Source: Coriobacteriia bacterium (GTDB taxonomy: Bacteria > Actinomycetota > Coriobacteriia > Anaerosomatales > Anaerosomataceae). From it: a stretch of DNA of 64,000 nucleotides. Location of the stretch: positions 1 to 64,000 of the forward strand of contig JAUSOQ010000066.1 of assembly GCA_030655755.1 (NCBI GenBank), read 5' to 3'. A program made the position numbers and the translations under genes. Shown in pieces: positions 45,285 through 54,144 of the stretch; positions within the stretch are counted from its first letter, which is position 1, and every line of letters starts with the position of its first letter. Under the pieces are notes generated by a model. It had not been told where the DNA came from. It searched no databases and saw nothing but the letters and a program-made list of their open reading frames with translations.

Positions 45285-48176
45285 ATGGCAACTGACGCGC
45301 TTTCGCGCTTCCTCGTCCCGGGCACGGACCCGGACATCTCGGCCGCTTATGCGACCTTCGCGGAGCATGCGCGCACGGCGGTCTTCGGGTTCGAGGACGA
45401 ACTTGCCTTCATCGACCTGGAGACCACGGGATTCGATCGTTTTCGCGACGAGATCATCGAGGTCGCGGTCGTCGTGATGCGCGGCATTGAGGAGGTCGAA
45501 CGCTACACGACGCTCGTGAAGCCGAAGCGTGCGATTCCCAAGGAGACGACGCAGCTCACCGGCATCGATGACGCGATGGTGGTCGAGGCGCCTCCTATCG
45601 AGAGCGTCGTCACGCAGCTGGTGAAGGTGGTCGGCAAGCGAGATATGGTGGCGCATAACGCCAGCTTCGACCGCGAGTTCCTCGAGGTCGCCGGCGCCGG
45701 CCCCACGCGTCTGCGCGGGCACTGGCTGGACTCGCTCCCGCTCTCGCGCATCGCGCTCCCGCGATTGCGTAGCCACCGGCTGACCGATCTCGTTGCCGCC
45801 TTCGGCATCGACGGCGGCAGCTGTCATCGCGCGTGCGACGACACCGACGCGCTGGTGGGCGTTTGGCGCGTGTTGCTCACTGCGCTGGACGCGCAGCCCG
45901 ATGCGGTGCTCGGTGAGCTCGCGCGCATCCTGGGCGCCAAGACGCCGCTCGGCGGGGTGATCGCGCATCTGTCTGCGGCACGGAAGCCCAAGGGCGCGTT
46001 CGACCTCAAACAGCTCCGGCAGGAACGGCTGCGACACGAGAAGCATGAAGCGATGGCGGATGCCGCCGAGCTCGACCTGGTGTGTCCGCCTGCGGAGGAG
46101 GTGCTCGCCGAGTTCTCGGCCAAGGGTGTCGTCGGCCAGATGTATCCGGGATACGAGCAACGTGGTGAGCAGGCACAGATGGCCGAGGCGGTGCTGGCCG
46201 CTTTCAGTGGCTCGACGCACCTGGCGGTCGAAGCGGGCACGGGTGTGGGGAAGTCGGTCGCGTACCTGGTGCCGGCTGCGCGTTTCTCGCTTGCCAACCA
46301 TGTCGCAGTCGGTGTGGCGACCAAGACGAACACGCTCATGGACCAGCTCGTCTACGGCGAGTTACCCGCGCTGGCCGAGGCACTCGGGGGCTCCCTACGC
46401 TACGTCGCGCTCAAAGGCTACGAGCACTACATCTGCCTGCGCAAGCTGCAACGGGTGCTCGATAGTGACGCTGCCAACGATGAGTTGCGTGAAGCACTCG
46501 CGATGCTCGTCGCCTGGACGGCGCAGAGCTCGTGGGGCGACGCCGACGCCGTGAACTTGCACTGGCCTCCCGGACTCAAGCGTGCGCTTACCGCCTCGGC
46601 GGCGGACTGCACCAAGAAGCGCTGCCGCTACTGGCCGCAGCTGTGCTACCTGCACGGACAGCGCAGGCGCGCGGCGCAGGCACACATCGTCGTCACCAAC
46701 CACGCGCTGCTCTTCTGCGACCTTACCGCTGATGGTGGTATCCTGCCGCCGATCCGCCACTGGGTGATCGACGAAGCGCACGGCGCCGAGGACGAGGCGC
46801 GCAAGCAACTCTCGTTCGGCACCTCGCATCAAGCACTGGCGGGACTGCTCTCGGGCATGCACACTAAGGGCCGTGGCGGCTATCTCGACGCGCTGCGAGC
46901 GCGAGTCGCGCTCGAGCCTGACGTGAGTGCGACGCATCTAGCCGAGACGATCGACTCGATGCGCGAGACCGTTGAGCTGGCCAGCACGCTTGCGGAGTCT
47001 TTCTTCGATTTCCTCAAAGATCTCAGTGCCCAGGGCGAAGGCGACTACGATCGCGTCGAGCTGCGCGTCACCCCGCAGATGCGCGAGACCGGCGCGTGGG
47101 GCACCGCCGCAGGCGTGGGTCGCTCGCTCGCGAAGCGGCTCGAGGAAATCTTGCGCGCCGGCCGTTCGGTGGTGACCGGGCTCGAGGAGCTCGGCGAGGG
47201 CTTCACCGAGCAGCGCTACGACCTGGCGGGACAGCTCTCGGGCATCGCACAGCAGCTCGACGGTCTCGTGCTCGTGCTCGAAGGCGAGGACGGGGGCCGC
47301 GTCTACAGCGTGACCGCCGACCGGCGTCGCGATCAGCGAACAGAGGCGCTCTCGGCGGCGTGCCTCGACGTAGGTGAAGTGCTTGCCGAGGAGCTCTACC
47401 CCAAGCTGCGTTCGGTCGTCTACACCTCGGCCACCATCGCTACCGGTGACGACTTCGGTCACTTCCTGCGGGCGGTGGGACTCGATCGTGTCGAGGAGGA
47501 GCACCGGCGTACGCTGCGCCTCGCGTCCAGCTATGACTTCGAGCGACAGATGGCGGTCTTCGTGCCGAGCGACCTGCCTGAGCCCGGTGCGCATGGCTAT
47601 CTTGACGCTCTCGAGAAGCTGCTCTTTGGCGTGCATACCGCAATGGGCGGCTCGGTGCTCACGCTGTTCACCAACCGACGGGACATGACCGAACTCTATC
47701 GGCGCCTGGTCGACCCGCTGGAGCGGGAAGGACTTCGTCTGCTGGTGCAGAGCTCCAGTGCGTCTCGCAAGCGACTGCGCGACGAGTTCCTCGCCGACGA
47801 GAAGCTCTCGCTGTTCGCGACGAAGTCGTTTTGGGAGGGCTTCGACGCGAAGGGTGACACGCTGCGCTGCGTTGTCGTGCCGAGGCTGCCCTTCGGTCCC
47901 GTGCGCAACCCGCTCTACGAGGAGCGCCGCGATCGCGACGGGCGGGCGTGGGACCACTACTACCTGCCCGAGGCGGTCCTTGAGCTCAAGCAGGCGGCCG
48001 GCCGGCTTATCCGTTCGGGTACTGACACCGGGTGTCTGGTGCTCGCCGACGCGCGGCTCGTGAGCGGCAAGCGCTACGCGCGCCAGTTCCTCGAGGCGCT
48101 TCCGGTGAGCGACGTTGAGACGCTGCTGAGCGCGGACGTCATCGAGGAGATCAGGCGGCGGTTCGGGGAGCGGTAG
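45285..48176 (+). CDS. dinG: DinG-type helicase with N-terminal DEDD exonuclease domain
   Basis: A 963-residue protein. Residues about 38-200 are a DnaQ-type 3'-5' exonuclease with D44/E46 (IDLETTG), D129 (HNASFD), H181 and D186 (CHRACDDTDA). The rest is an XPD-like helicase with Walker A EAGTGVGKSVAYL (about 315), four cysteines between about 380 and 460 that fit an iron-sulfur domain (HYICLRK, ADCTKKRCRYWPQLC), and DEAH (about 495). The fused layout is that of Gram-positive DinG. It likely resolves unusual DNA structures during repair. The ATG follows a terminator by few bases, so its promoter probably overlaps that region. Confidence 0.93.
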   Translation: MATDALSRFLVPGTDPDISAAYATFAEHARTAVFGFEDELAFIDLETTGFDRFRDEIIEVAVVVMRGIEEVERYTTLVKPKRAIPKETTQLTGIDDAMVVEAPPIESVVTQLVKVVGKRDMVAHNASFDREFLEVAGAGPTRLRGHWLDSLPLSRIALPRLRSHRLTDLVAAFGIDGGSCHRACDDTDALVGVWRVLLTALDAQPDAVLGELARILGAKTPLGGVIAHLSAARKPKGAFDLKQLRQERLRHEKHEAMADAAELDLVCPPAEEVLAEFSAKGVVGQMYPGYEQRGEQAQMAEAVLAAFSGSTHLAVEAGTGVGKSVAYLVPAARFSLANHVAVGVATKTNTLMDQLVYGELPALAEALGGSLRYVALKGYEHYICLRKLQRVLDSDAANDELREALAMLVAWTAQSSWGDADAVNLHWPPGLKRALTASAADCTKKRCRYWPQLCYLHGQRRRAAQAHIVVTNHALLFCDLTADGGILPPIRHWVIDEAHGAEDEARKQLSFGTSHQALAGLLSGMHTKGRGGYLDALRARVALEPDVSATHLAETIDSMRETVELASTLAESFFDFLKDLSAQGEGDYDRVELRVTPQMRETGAWGTAAGVGRSLAKRLEEILRAGRSVVTGLEELGEGFTEQRYDLAGQLSGIAQQLDGLVLVLEGEDGGRVYSVTADRRRDQRTEALSAACLDVGEVLAEELYPKLRSVVYTSATIATGDDFGHFLRAVGLDRVEEEHRRTLRLASSYDFERQMAVFVPSDLPEPGAHGYLDALEKLLFGVHTAMGGSVLTLFTNRRDMTELYRRLVDPLEREGLRLLVQSSSASRKRLRDEFLADEKLSLFATKSFWEGFDAKGDTLRCVVVPRLPFGPVRNPLYEERRDRDGRAWDHYYLPEAVLELKQAAGRLIRSGTDTGCLVLADARLVSGKRYARQFLEALPVSDVETLLSADVIEEIRRRFGER

Positions 48177-48194
48177 GATTGACGTGGCTTTCCA

Positions 48195-48231
48195 GTGGTC
48201 ATACTCTTGGTATGAACACTGGTATGACCAC
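48195..48231. promoter_or_regulatory. Operator-like inverted repeat of the toxin-antitoxin pair
   Basis: GTGGTCATAC (48195-48204) and GTATGACCAC (48222-48231) form perfect 10-base arms. Inside, TGGTATGA occurs twice as a direct repeat (48208-48215 and 48220-48227). The region ends 11 bases before the antitoxin start and overlaps the ribosome binding site. Ribbon-helix-helix antitoxins commonly bind such repeats to repress their own operon. Confidence 0.8.
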
Positions 48232-48242
48232 GGAGGCGCATC

Positions 48243-48551
48243 ATGACCGCGAAGGTCACTATTTCTTTGCCCGATGAGCTCCTCGCACGGCTTGATGCTG
48301 AGGCGAATGAGCTCGGCGTGGCACGCAGCGAACTCGTGCAGGAGTCGCTCGCGAGTTACCTCGGCAAGACTGCGAGTGAGCGGCACGAGGAAGAGCGGCG
48401 TGCGCGTATGCTCGGGGCGCTCGAGGGTATGCGGACGTTCGCAGTCGGTCGGAAGGTCTACGATGACCGACCCGGTCTGGAGATCCTGCGTGAGGTGCGC
48501 GAGACTGACGATTCGGCGCCGCTACGTGGTATCGAGACGGAATCCGAATGA
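48243..48551 (+). CDS. Ribbon-helix-helix antitoxin
   Basis: A 102-residue protein. Residues 1-42 form a ribbon-helix-helix domain (KVTISLPDELLARLDAEANE, then ARSELVQESLASYL). The rest is charged and would wrap the toxin. It is followed by a PIN toxin with a four-base overlap, the usual antitoxin-first layout. GGAGG lies upstream. It probably neutralises the toxin and represses the operon through the inverted repeat upstream. Confidence 0.92.
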   Translation: MTAKVTISLPDELLARLDAEANELGVARSELVQESLASYLGKTASERHEEERRARMLGALEGMRTFAVGRKVYDDRPGLEILREVRETDDSAPLRGIETESE

Positions 48552-48955
48552 GCGAGTGCCCTCTGGTCGTGCTCGACGCATCTGTCGGCGTGAAGTGGTT
48601 CAAACCGGAAGCGGGTCGTGCATCGGCCCTCAGGCTGGTGGAACGCGCGATCACGGGTGAGATAGCGTTAGCGGCTCCCACGCACTTCGTGCATGAGGTG
48701 CTCTCGGTCGTGCGTCGACACTACTCGGCGGAAGACATCATGCCGGCGTGGGAGTGTATCGCTGCCGCCGGTGTCTTGATTGTCCCGCTGAACACCGAGG
48801 TCATCCGCGAGGCCGCAGTGCAGTGCGACGCGCTCGGCTGCTCGTTCTACGACGCGCTCGCTCCGGCGTGTGCGTCACTGCTGGGTGCGACGTTCGCAAG
48901 CGCAGACGTCAAAGCACACGGCGCCTACCCTGACGTGCTGCTGATCGAGGAGTAG
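48548..48955 (+). CDS. PIN-domain toxin (VapC-like)
   Basis: A 135-residue PIN ribonuclease. The acidic residues are present in VVLDASVGVKWF (first Asp), THFVHEVLSVV (Glu), FYDALAPACA (third) and FASADVKAHG (fourth). VapC toxins cut tRNA or rRNA. All catalytic positions are intact, so it is likely active. The start overlaps the antitoxin stop by four bases. It is convergent with the WYL regulator gene. Confidence 0.93.
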   Translation: MSECPLVVLDASVGVKWFKPEAGRASALRLVERAITGEIALAAPTHFVHEVLSVVRRHYSAEDIMPAWECIAAAGVLIVPLNTEVIREAAVQCDALGCSFYDALAPACASLLGATFASADVKAHGAYPDVLLIEE

Positions 48956-48962
48956 GAGGAGT

Positions 48963-49907
48963 CTACTCGTCCAGCTCCGCCAGCATCTTCTCAGCGAGTG
49001 AGCGTACGGCGTCGCGCATCTCCGCTGGCCCGGTGACTTCGGCGCTTCCCATAGCAGCCGCCACACGTCGCGCGAGCCAGCCGGTCGTCGCGTAGGGAAC
49101 CTTCGCGTCAGCACCGCCGTCCGCGAGTTCGATGCTCGCCCCCGGCCAGTCGCGCCCTTCGACGTCGGTCGCGTCATCGAAGCGCACCTGCGCCGTCCCG
49201 GACGCAGGCCCGGGTGCGAAAGGCGTCCCCTCGGCAGACGCCATCGCGGGACGCTCGAAGCGCTCGCCGGTCGGCGCAGCGTCGCGGATGCGGTCCAGGC
49301 GGAACGTGCGCTGTTCGGCCACACTCTCGTCGAACGCGAGTACGTACCACGCACCGCGGCTGTTGAACACGCGATACGGCTGCACCCTGCGCATACGTGT
49401 ACTCCCGCTCGATGCTGAGAAGTACGTGATGTCGACGCTTTCTGCCGAGTCGGTGGCGGCGACGATCGTGGCGTACACGTCACCCATGCCCTCTGCTGTG
49501 GTGGCCGTGCGGATCCGCCGCGCGAGTCCGTCGGCGTCCACTTCTGCCGAGGCGACACCGGCGATCTTCGCGAGCAGGGAATCACCGGGTACGAAGCCGG
49601 CGGTCTCCAGCGCCGCAACCAACGCGCGCGCCTCGGCGGGCGCAAGGCGCACCCGGCGGTCGAGCGCCGGCAAGGCCATACCCACGACGACGGTCTCGCC
49701 GTCGATGAAGACGTCCACGAGGTCGTAGGGATCGAACGGCGGCACGCCGCACATGGAAAGCGTCGTGATGTCGGCGGCGAGTTCGGAGGGGTCCGCACCC
49801 ACCGATGCGGCGAGCGAGGCGAGCGGTATCTCAGCGCCAGGTCGCAGGCTTGGCAGGATGGCGAGCAGGCGGCGGGCGCGCTCGGCGGCGGTCGTCTTAG
49901 GCGCCAT
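48963..49907 (-). CDS. WYL-domain regulator, PafC-like
   Basis: A 314-residue protein. An N-terminal winged-helix-type segment (about 1-60) precedes a WYL domain (about 130-205, with SRGAWYVLAFDES) and a WCX-like C-terminal region. It overlaps its upstream partner by 11 bases. In actinobacteria PafB and PafC work as a pair to activate LexA-independent DNA-damage genes. The proteasome genes that accompany pafBC elsewhere are absent here. The DinG-type gene nearby fits a damage-response setting. Confidence 0.88.
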   Translation of the reverse strand: MAPKTTAAERARRLLAILPSLRPGAEIPLASLAASVGADPSELAADITTLSMCGVPPFDPYDLVDVFIDGETVVVGMALPALDRRVRLAPAEARALVAALETAGFVPGDSLLAKIAGVASAEVDADGLARRIRTATTAEGMGDVYATIVAATDSAESVDITYFSASSGSTRMRRVQPYRVFNSRGAWYVLAFDESVAEQRTFRLDRIRDAAPTGERFERPAMASAEGTPFAPGPASGTAQVRFDDATDVEGRDWPGASIELADGGADAKVPYATTGWLARRVAAAMGSAEVTGPAEMRDAVRSLAEKMLAELDE

Positions 49908-50871
49908 GACGGGCCACCACCTTCCACAGTCCCTCGGTAAGCGTTGCGCGTAGCTCCGGGGGCGAGACCGGCATGATGCCGGGACCGTTCAGGGCGATCC
50001 AGCGGGCGAGTCGCGGCAGGTCACGGGCGGTGACTCGCCACAGGACGCTGCTGTCTTCCTGCGGTTCCAGCGTCCCCTGCCCGCCCGTGAGGCGCGGTGT
50101 GCGCCAGGCGTCTTCTGCCGAGAAGCGCAGCTCACAGTCGACTGGCACCACGCCGTACTGGAACGGCAGCAGCATGTACTCGGCCACAGAGAAGCCAGCA
50201 GGGACCTCGAAGTCGGTGGACTTGGGCTGCTTGGTGTTGACGCTCACGTCGCGCATCCGGCGTACGGCGTAGACGCGCACGTCGTCACGCTCGGTGTCCC
50301 TACCGACGACGTACCATCGGCCGTCCCGGAAGAAGATGCCGTAGGGCTCGACTTCGTGCGAGCGGGGCTCCCCGGCAGCGTTCGTGTAGCCGAAGCTCGC
50401 TCGCTTGCGGGCGGCGACCGCCTCGGCGAGCAGGGCGGCGATGGCGCCCTGTGTGTCGGGCATCTCATCGGTCAACGAACTTGCGATCGTGCTCTCACCG
50501 GGTCTGCCGCCCAGCTTCGCTATCGCTATCGCGAGGTCGGCGCCGAAGGGGAAGCCGGGGTCACTCGCGAGCGCGGCAGCGACGGCACGTAGCGCCGCCC
50601 GTTCGGACTCGTCAAGCTCGAGGTCGTGTGCGTAGGTGGCTTCAGCATCGAGCCGGTATGCGGGCGCGCCTTCGGTGTCGGTCACCTCGAGCGCCAGTCC
50701 GCAAGCGCGTAACTGCTTCTTGTCGCGTTCGAACATGCGCAGGAACGTATCCTCGTCCTGGTCTTCAGGGTAGCCGAAGACCTCTGCGTGGATCGTCTCG
50801 GCAGAGATCGGCGTACGCGTTGAAGCAAGGAAGAGTGCGAGATTGACCAGGCGTTCGGTGGCGTCTGACAT
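49897..50871 (-). CDS. WYL-domain regulator, PafB-like
   Basis: A 324-residue protein. The N-terminal segment SDATERLVNLALFLASTRTPIS, with a helix-turn-helix, is typical of PafB. The WYL domain (about 145-220) has FRDGRWYVVGRDTERDDVRVY. The WCX-like C-terminus completes the family layout. The ATG at 50871 was chosen for TAGGAGG seven bases upstream. The leader contains a minus-strand terminator (50930-50960) that could attenuate the operon. Confidence 0.9.
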   Translation of the reverse strand: MSDATERLVNLALFLASTRTPISAETIHAEVFGYPEDQDEDTFLRMFERDKKQLRACGLALEVTDTEGAPAYRLDAEATYAHDLELDESERAALRAVAAALASDPGFPFGADLAIAIAKLGGRPGESTIASSLTDEMPDTQGAIAALLAEAVAARKRASFGYTNAAGEPRSHEVEPYGIFFRDGRWYVVGRDTERDDVRVYAVRRMRDVSVNTKQPKSTDFEVPAGFSVAEYMLLPFQYGVVPVDCELRFSAEDAWRTPRLTGGQGTLEPQEDSSVLWRVTARDLPRLARWIALNGPGIMPVSPPELRATLTEGLWKVVARHGA

Positions 50872-50929
50872 GCGGCCTCCTATCGGTGTCTGCACGATTC
50901 TACCGCTCATGAGCCGTAGGAGAAAAAGA

Positions 50930-50960
50930 AACGAGGTACGCTGGGGGAGCGCACCTCGTT
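50930..50960 (-). terminator. Minus-strand terminator upstream of the pafB-like gene
   Basis: On the minus strand AACGAGGTGCGC pairs with GCGTACCTCGTT (one mismatch) around a CCCCCA-rich loop, followed by TCTTTTTCT. There is no coding gene on the minus strand to its right, so it must end a short non-coding transcript or attenuate the WYL operon. A TGCTATGAT extended -10-like box lies about 80 bases upstream of it (near 51030). Confidence 0.75.
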
Positions 50961-51162
50961 AACACAGGCTGGCGATACCCACCCATGAGGGGGGAGGAGC
51001 AGGAGGGTCGCACTGGCCTTATCGGAATCATAGCAATACGTATGCCAGAAGGGAATCTGTAAGCATGTGAAGAGCCTATGAATGTACATCCGCTTGCTCT
51101 TCCCGAGCACGGGGGCTACAAATGGATGGAACATTCGGTCGGTGGGGGGACCTACGAACACG

Positions 51163-52629
51163 ATGGAGCATCGCAGAGTCATCAAACGTGTGTCGGCACC
51201 TGCAGAACAAGGGGTTCCCGCAGTCCTTCAGCGCGCAGCCGAACGCCTTCAAGCGGTACTGGAGGCCGATGTCGTCTTCGCGAGTGTGGTGGGCGAGAAC
51301 GACACGCTACACTGTCTGGGGATCACTCCTGCCGAGAAAGTCCGCTTCGCGCCGGTGTCACTTGGTGCGTTCCCTGATCGTGTGGCGATGCTCGATGATG
51401 AGCGTCTGTCGCAGTTCGACCGCTCCTATGTTCGGCCTGTAGGCAGCTTGGTCGTGACCGTTCCGGTTCGCGGAGGTGACGGCTGTCGTGCGCTTGTGAC
51501 CGCAGTGGTGGGCGAAGCGCCCGATGAGCAGACCCTTCGCTTTCTCGATGCGTGGGCCGGGCTTTTAGGCGAGCGTATCGATGGCGAGCGTACACGCGAG
51601 GCGCTTGATGTCCGGGCCGCCACCATCGGGCGGTTGCGCGAGGTATTGGATGTCGCGCTCGGCACCACCTCTGAGGCCGTCGCCGCCATCGATCTGGATG
51701 GTCGGATCATTCGCTGGAATCCTGGGTGCGAGCGGCTCTACGGGTGGAGCGTCGAGGAGGCGCTAGGTACGACATTGCCGATGGTCGATCCGGTGCGTTA
51801 CGCGGCCATGATCTCGCTGGTACGTCAGATCGCGGCTAACGGCACGATCGGCCGCATTCCCGGTCTGACGCACCGTACCGCCGCCGGCAGGATCCTGCAG
51901 GTACACGCGACCATGATGCCGTTGTTCGATGAGGACGGCGATGTATACGGGGTCGTCGCCGTCCTGCATGACGAGGTCTCGTCGCTACACCACTCCGATG
52001 CAACGCCGCCAGCGGTCACCGAGGCCGCGCTTGCGCGGCTCACCGCCCCTGTCACCGCAGTCTCCGGCTTCGTGCAGTTGTTGCGGCGCGAGGATGCACT
52101 GCACGACCCAGCCGTCAGGGAGGGCGTGTTGCGCGGCCTGGAGCGTCGCTGTCGCGAGATAGCCGACATATCCGATGAGCTTCGATTGGCAACGCGTCTG
52201 CTCGAGTCCGATCCCGACCTTCGCTTGAGTGCAGGAGATCCGTGCCGCGCGGTGCACCGTGCGCTCGAACGGGTGTCGGAGATCGGCGGCAGGAACGTCA
52301 CGACCGATATGACCGAGGGACTCACCGTGAATGCCGACCAGGACTGCCTCGAGGGAGCTGTCACCGGCCTGCTGCGCGGCCTACTGCGCTCCAATGCCGA
52401 GGACATCTCTATCACGGTTGTCGTCCGGCCGGAGGGAGACGGTGTCGCGCTCGTGTTCGGCGCGAATGCCGTCGAGAGTGTCGGCGTGTCACAGCATCCT
52501 GAGTCGGGCTTGGGAATACACCTTGCACGGCTCTGTGCACAGGTGCATGGTGGCCGGTTCGCCGTGCGGTGCGAGCGCGACGCGACAGAGATACGGCTGT
52601 TCATGCCCGCTGGCATGCCAGCGAACTAA
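51163..52629 (+). CDS. Degenerate histidine kinase (GAF/PAS pseudokinase)
   Basis: A 488-residue soluble protein. A GAF-like domain (about 15-145) and a PAS domain (about 160-275) precede a HisKA-like and an ATPase-like region. The phospho-acceptor position is Ala (ALARLTAPVTAVSGF, A291) instead of His; the N-box Asn is Gly (TGLLRGLL) and the G1 box is lost (FGANAVES), while GLGIHLAR remains. It is probably a signalling scaffold rather than a kinase. The ATG at 51163 begins just before the domains; an ATG at 51082 would add 27 residues. The next gene follows after nine bases. Confidence 0.82.
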   Translation: MEHRRVIKRVSAPAEQGVPAVLQRAAERLQAVLEADVVFASVVGENDTLHCLGITPAEKVRFAPVSLGAFPDRVAMLDDERLSQFDRSYVRPVGSLVVTVPVRGGDGCRALVTAVVGEAPDEQTLRFLDAWAGLLGERIDGERTREALDVRAATIGRLREVLDVALGTTSEAVAAIDLDGRIIRWNPGCERLYGWSVEEALGTTLPMVDPVRYAAMISLVRQIAANGTIGRIPGLTHRTAAGRILQVHATMMPLFDEDGDVYGVVAVLHDEVSSLHHSDATPPAVTEAALARLTAPVTAVSGFVQLLRREDALHDPAVREGVLRGLERRCREIADISDELRLATRLLESDPDLRLSAGDPCRAVHRALERVSEIGGRNVTTDMTEGLTVNADQDCLEGAVTGLLRGLLRSNAEDISITVVVRPEGDGVALVFGANAVESVGVSQHPESGLGIHLARLCAQVHGGRFAVRCERDATEIRLFMPAGMPAN

Positions 52630-52638
52630 GGGGGCGCC

Positions 52639-53622
52639 ATGGACGTGCAGAGTGAAGACATCACTCAGGGACGCAACGATGACACTTTCGAGAAGGCCCC
52701 GCGCCGCAAGAGCGGACGGGTGTGGATCGCGATCGTCGCGGTACTCGTTCTCGCGCTCATCGGTGCAGCCGTCTATCTGGGATTGCAGCAGATGGGCAGG
52801 CAGCGCGCCGCCGAGAGCGACCTGGATGAAGCGGTCACGATACTCACGGGAGTCGAGGACGCCGTCATCGCGGTCGACGAGGTCGTGCAGGCCGAGATCG
52901 TTCCCGGGCTAGAGGCCACGGCCACGGCGGCGCTCGATATGCTTCCACAGGCGCGCAAGGACCTGGCGGAGGCGATCGAGCTGCTTACCGGGGCTCGCGT
53001 CGACCTCCGCGAGGACGATCAGGTGCTCGCGCAAGCGTTGCAGACGGCGGCTGAAGCGCGGAGCGACATGCTTCAAGAGGCCGAGCCGATCCTCTCGGCG
53101 AACAAGGCCGCTGCCGAAGCGCTGCAACTATCGACCGACGCGTGGGCGCTGGTGGCCGAGGCGGAGAAGCTCAGCCAGGACGCTGTGGCGCAGTACAACA
53201 AGCACACCAAAGACAGCGTCACGCAGTCGACCGAGTTCTCGAAGCAAGCGGTACAGAAGCTTACGACCGCACGCTCGGCCATGGCGACCGCAACCGTTGC
53301 GTTTCCCGATGCGAAGCTGCAGCAGTTCGTCGACTACATCGATGCGCGTCAGAAGTTGCTCGAGAGTTCGATGAGTATCGATGCGACGTGGCTTGCCGGG
53401 AAGCTCGAGGAGGCGAACGGGATGCTCGCTGCGTACGCCACGCAGGAGACGGCGCTCATCGAGCAGGGTAAGACGCTCCCGGCTTCGCCATCGATCGCGA
53501 TCGCCGATGCCTATGAGGCGCTTGCCGCCGAGGCCACCGACCGTTACTTCATGGCTCGCGATAGAGCGCGTGCGGCCGATGACCGCGTTCGTGAGCTGGA
53601 GACCACGCCGACAGGGGAGTGA
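52639..53622 (+). CDS. Membrane-anchored long-helix protein, unknown
   Basis: A 327-residue protein that I do not recognise. A basic N-terminus leads to one transmembrane helix (about 28-50). The rest is almost entirely helical, rich in Ala, Glu, Leu and Gln, with no cysteine, suggesting an external coiled-coil. GGGGGCG precedes the ATG. It is between the pseudokinase and the YgbA-like gene with gaps of nine and minus four bases, so the three are one operon. Confidence 0.8.
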   Translation: MDVQSEDITQGRNDDTFEKAPRRKSGRVWIAIVAVLVLALIGAAVYLGLQQMGRQRAAESDLDEAVTILTGVEDAVIAVDEVVQAEIVPGLEATATAALDMLPQARKDLAEAIELLTGARVDLREDDQVLAQALQTAAEARSDMLQEAEPILSANKAAAEALQLSTDAWALVAEAEKLSQDAVAQYNKHTKDSVTQSTEFSKQAVQKLTTARSAMATATVAFPDAKLQQFVDYIDARQKLLESSMSIDATWLAGKLEEANGMLAAYATQETALIEQGKTLPASPSIAIADAYEALAAEATDRYFMARDRARAADDRVRELETTPTGE

Positions 53623-54062
53623 CCGAGGAGACCAAGCGGATGGACGAGCGTTTCGCAGAGCGTATGCGTGACCGTGAGGTCATCAAAGACACCCGTCTGC
53701 TTGGCGATTTCACCGCTATCTATTGCCGGGGCAGGCACAAGGACGCGGCGCGTGCGTCGCTTGCCAGCGAAGGTGCCGAGCTCGGCGTGTACGGCAACAG
53801 ACCGCCGGTCGTCTGCGAGCAGTGCGCGGAGCTTCTTCGCTACGCCGAGAAGCGTCGCGCCTTCTGTCCGAAGGACCCGAAGCCGTTCTGCAGCAACTGC
53901 GACACGCACTGCTACAGGCCGGATATGCGCGAATACATGCGCGACGTCATGCGCTACGCGGGTCCGCGCTCGATGCTGCACGGTCATGCGATCGACGGCA
54001 TCAGGCATTTGATCGAGGGTCGCAAACACAAGAAAGAACGGCATCGCACCGAGGGTGCGTAG
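53619..54062 (+). CDS. YgbA_NO-family (nitrous oxide-stimulated promoter) protein
   Basis: A 147-residue protein of the family named after E. coli YgbA. The cysteine pattern is characteristic: FTAIYCRGRH, VCEQCAELL, FCPKDPKPFCSNCDTHCYRP, then MREYMRDVMRYAGPRSMLHG. The six C-terminal-half cysteines could bind a metal or cluster. E. coli ygbA is controlled by NsrR and induced by nitric oxide; here control is unknown. The GTG at 53619 overlaps the previous gene's stop by four bases. Confidence 0.88.
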   Translation: MTEETKRMDERFAERMRDREVIKDTRLLGDFTAIYCRGRHKDAARASLASEGAELGVYGNRPPVVCEQCAELLRYAEKRRAFCPKDPKPFCSNCDTHCYRPDMREYMRDVMRYAGPRSMLHGHAIDGIRHLIEGRKHKKERHRTEGA

Positions 54063-54144
54063 CGCGGTAGGTGTCCGGTCGCGGTATGATAGCGACGAGG
54101 CGCAAAGCGCGCCGAATGGCCGCCGTCCCTCCCTAGGAGGAGCG

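Noticed and set aside
45102-46301. Minus-strand open frame of 399 codons
   Set aside because: It is antisense to the exonuclease/helicase gene and crosses a strong terminator. It is a product of high GC content.
46938-48386. Long minus-strand open frame of 482 codons
   Set aside because: It lies opposite the DinG-type helicase, whose motifs and codon pattern are clear. The minus translation is His/Arg-rich with no family resemblance.
50941-51060. Cyclic di-GMP or cobalamin riboswitch before the pseudokinase gene
   Set aside because: The conserved core motifs of those classes are not found on either strand. Only the minus-strand terminator could be supported.
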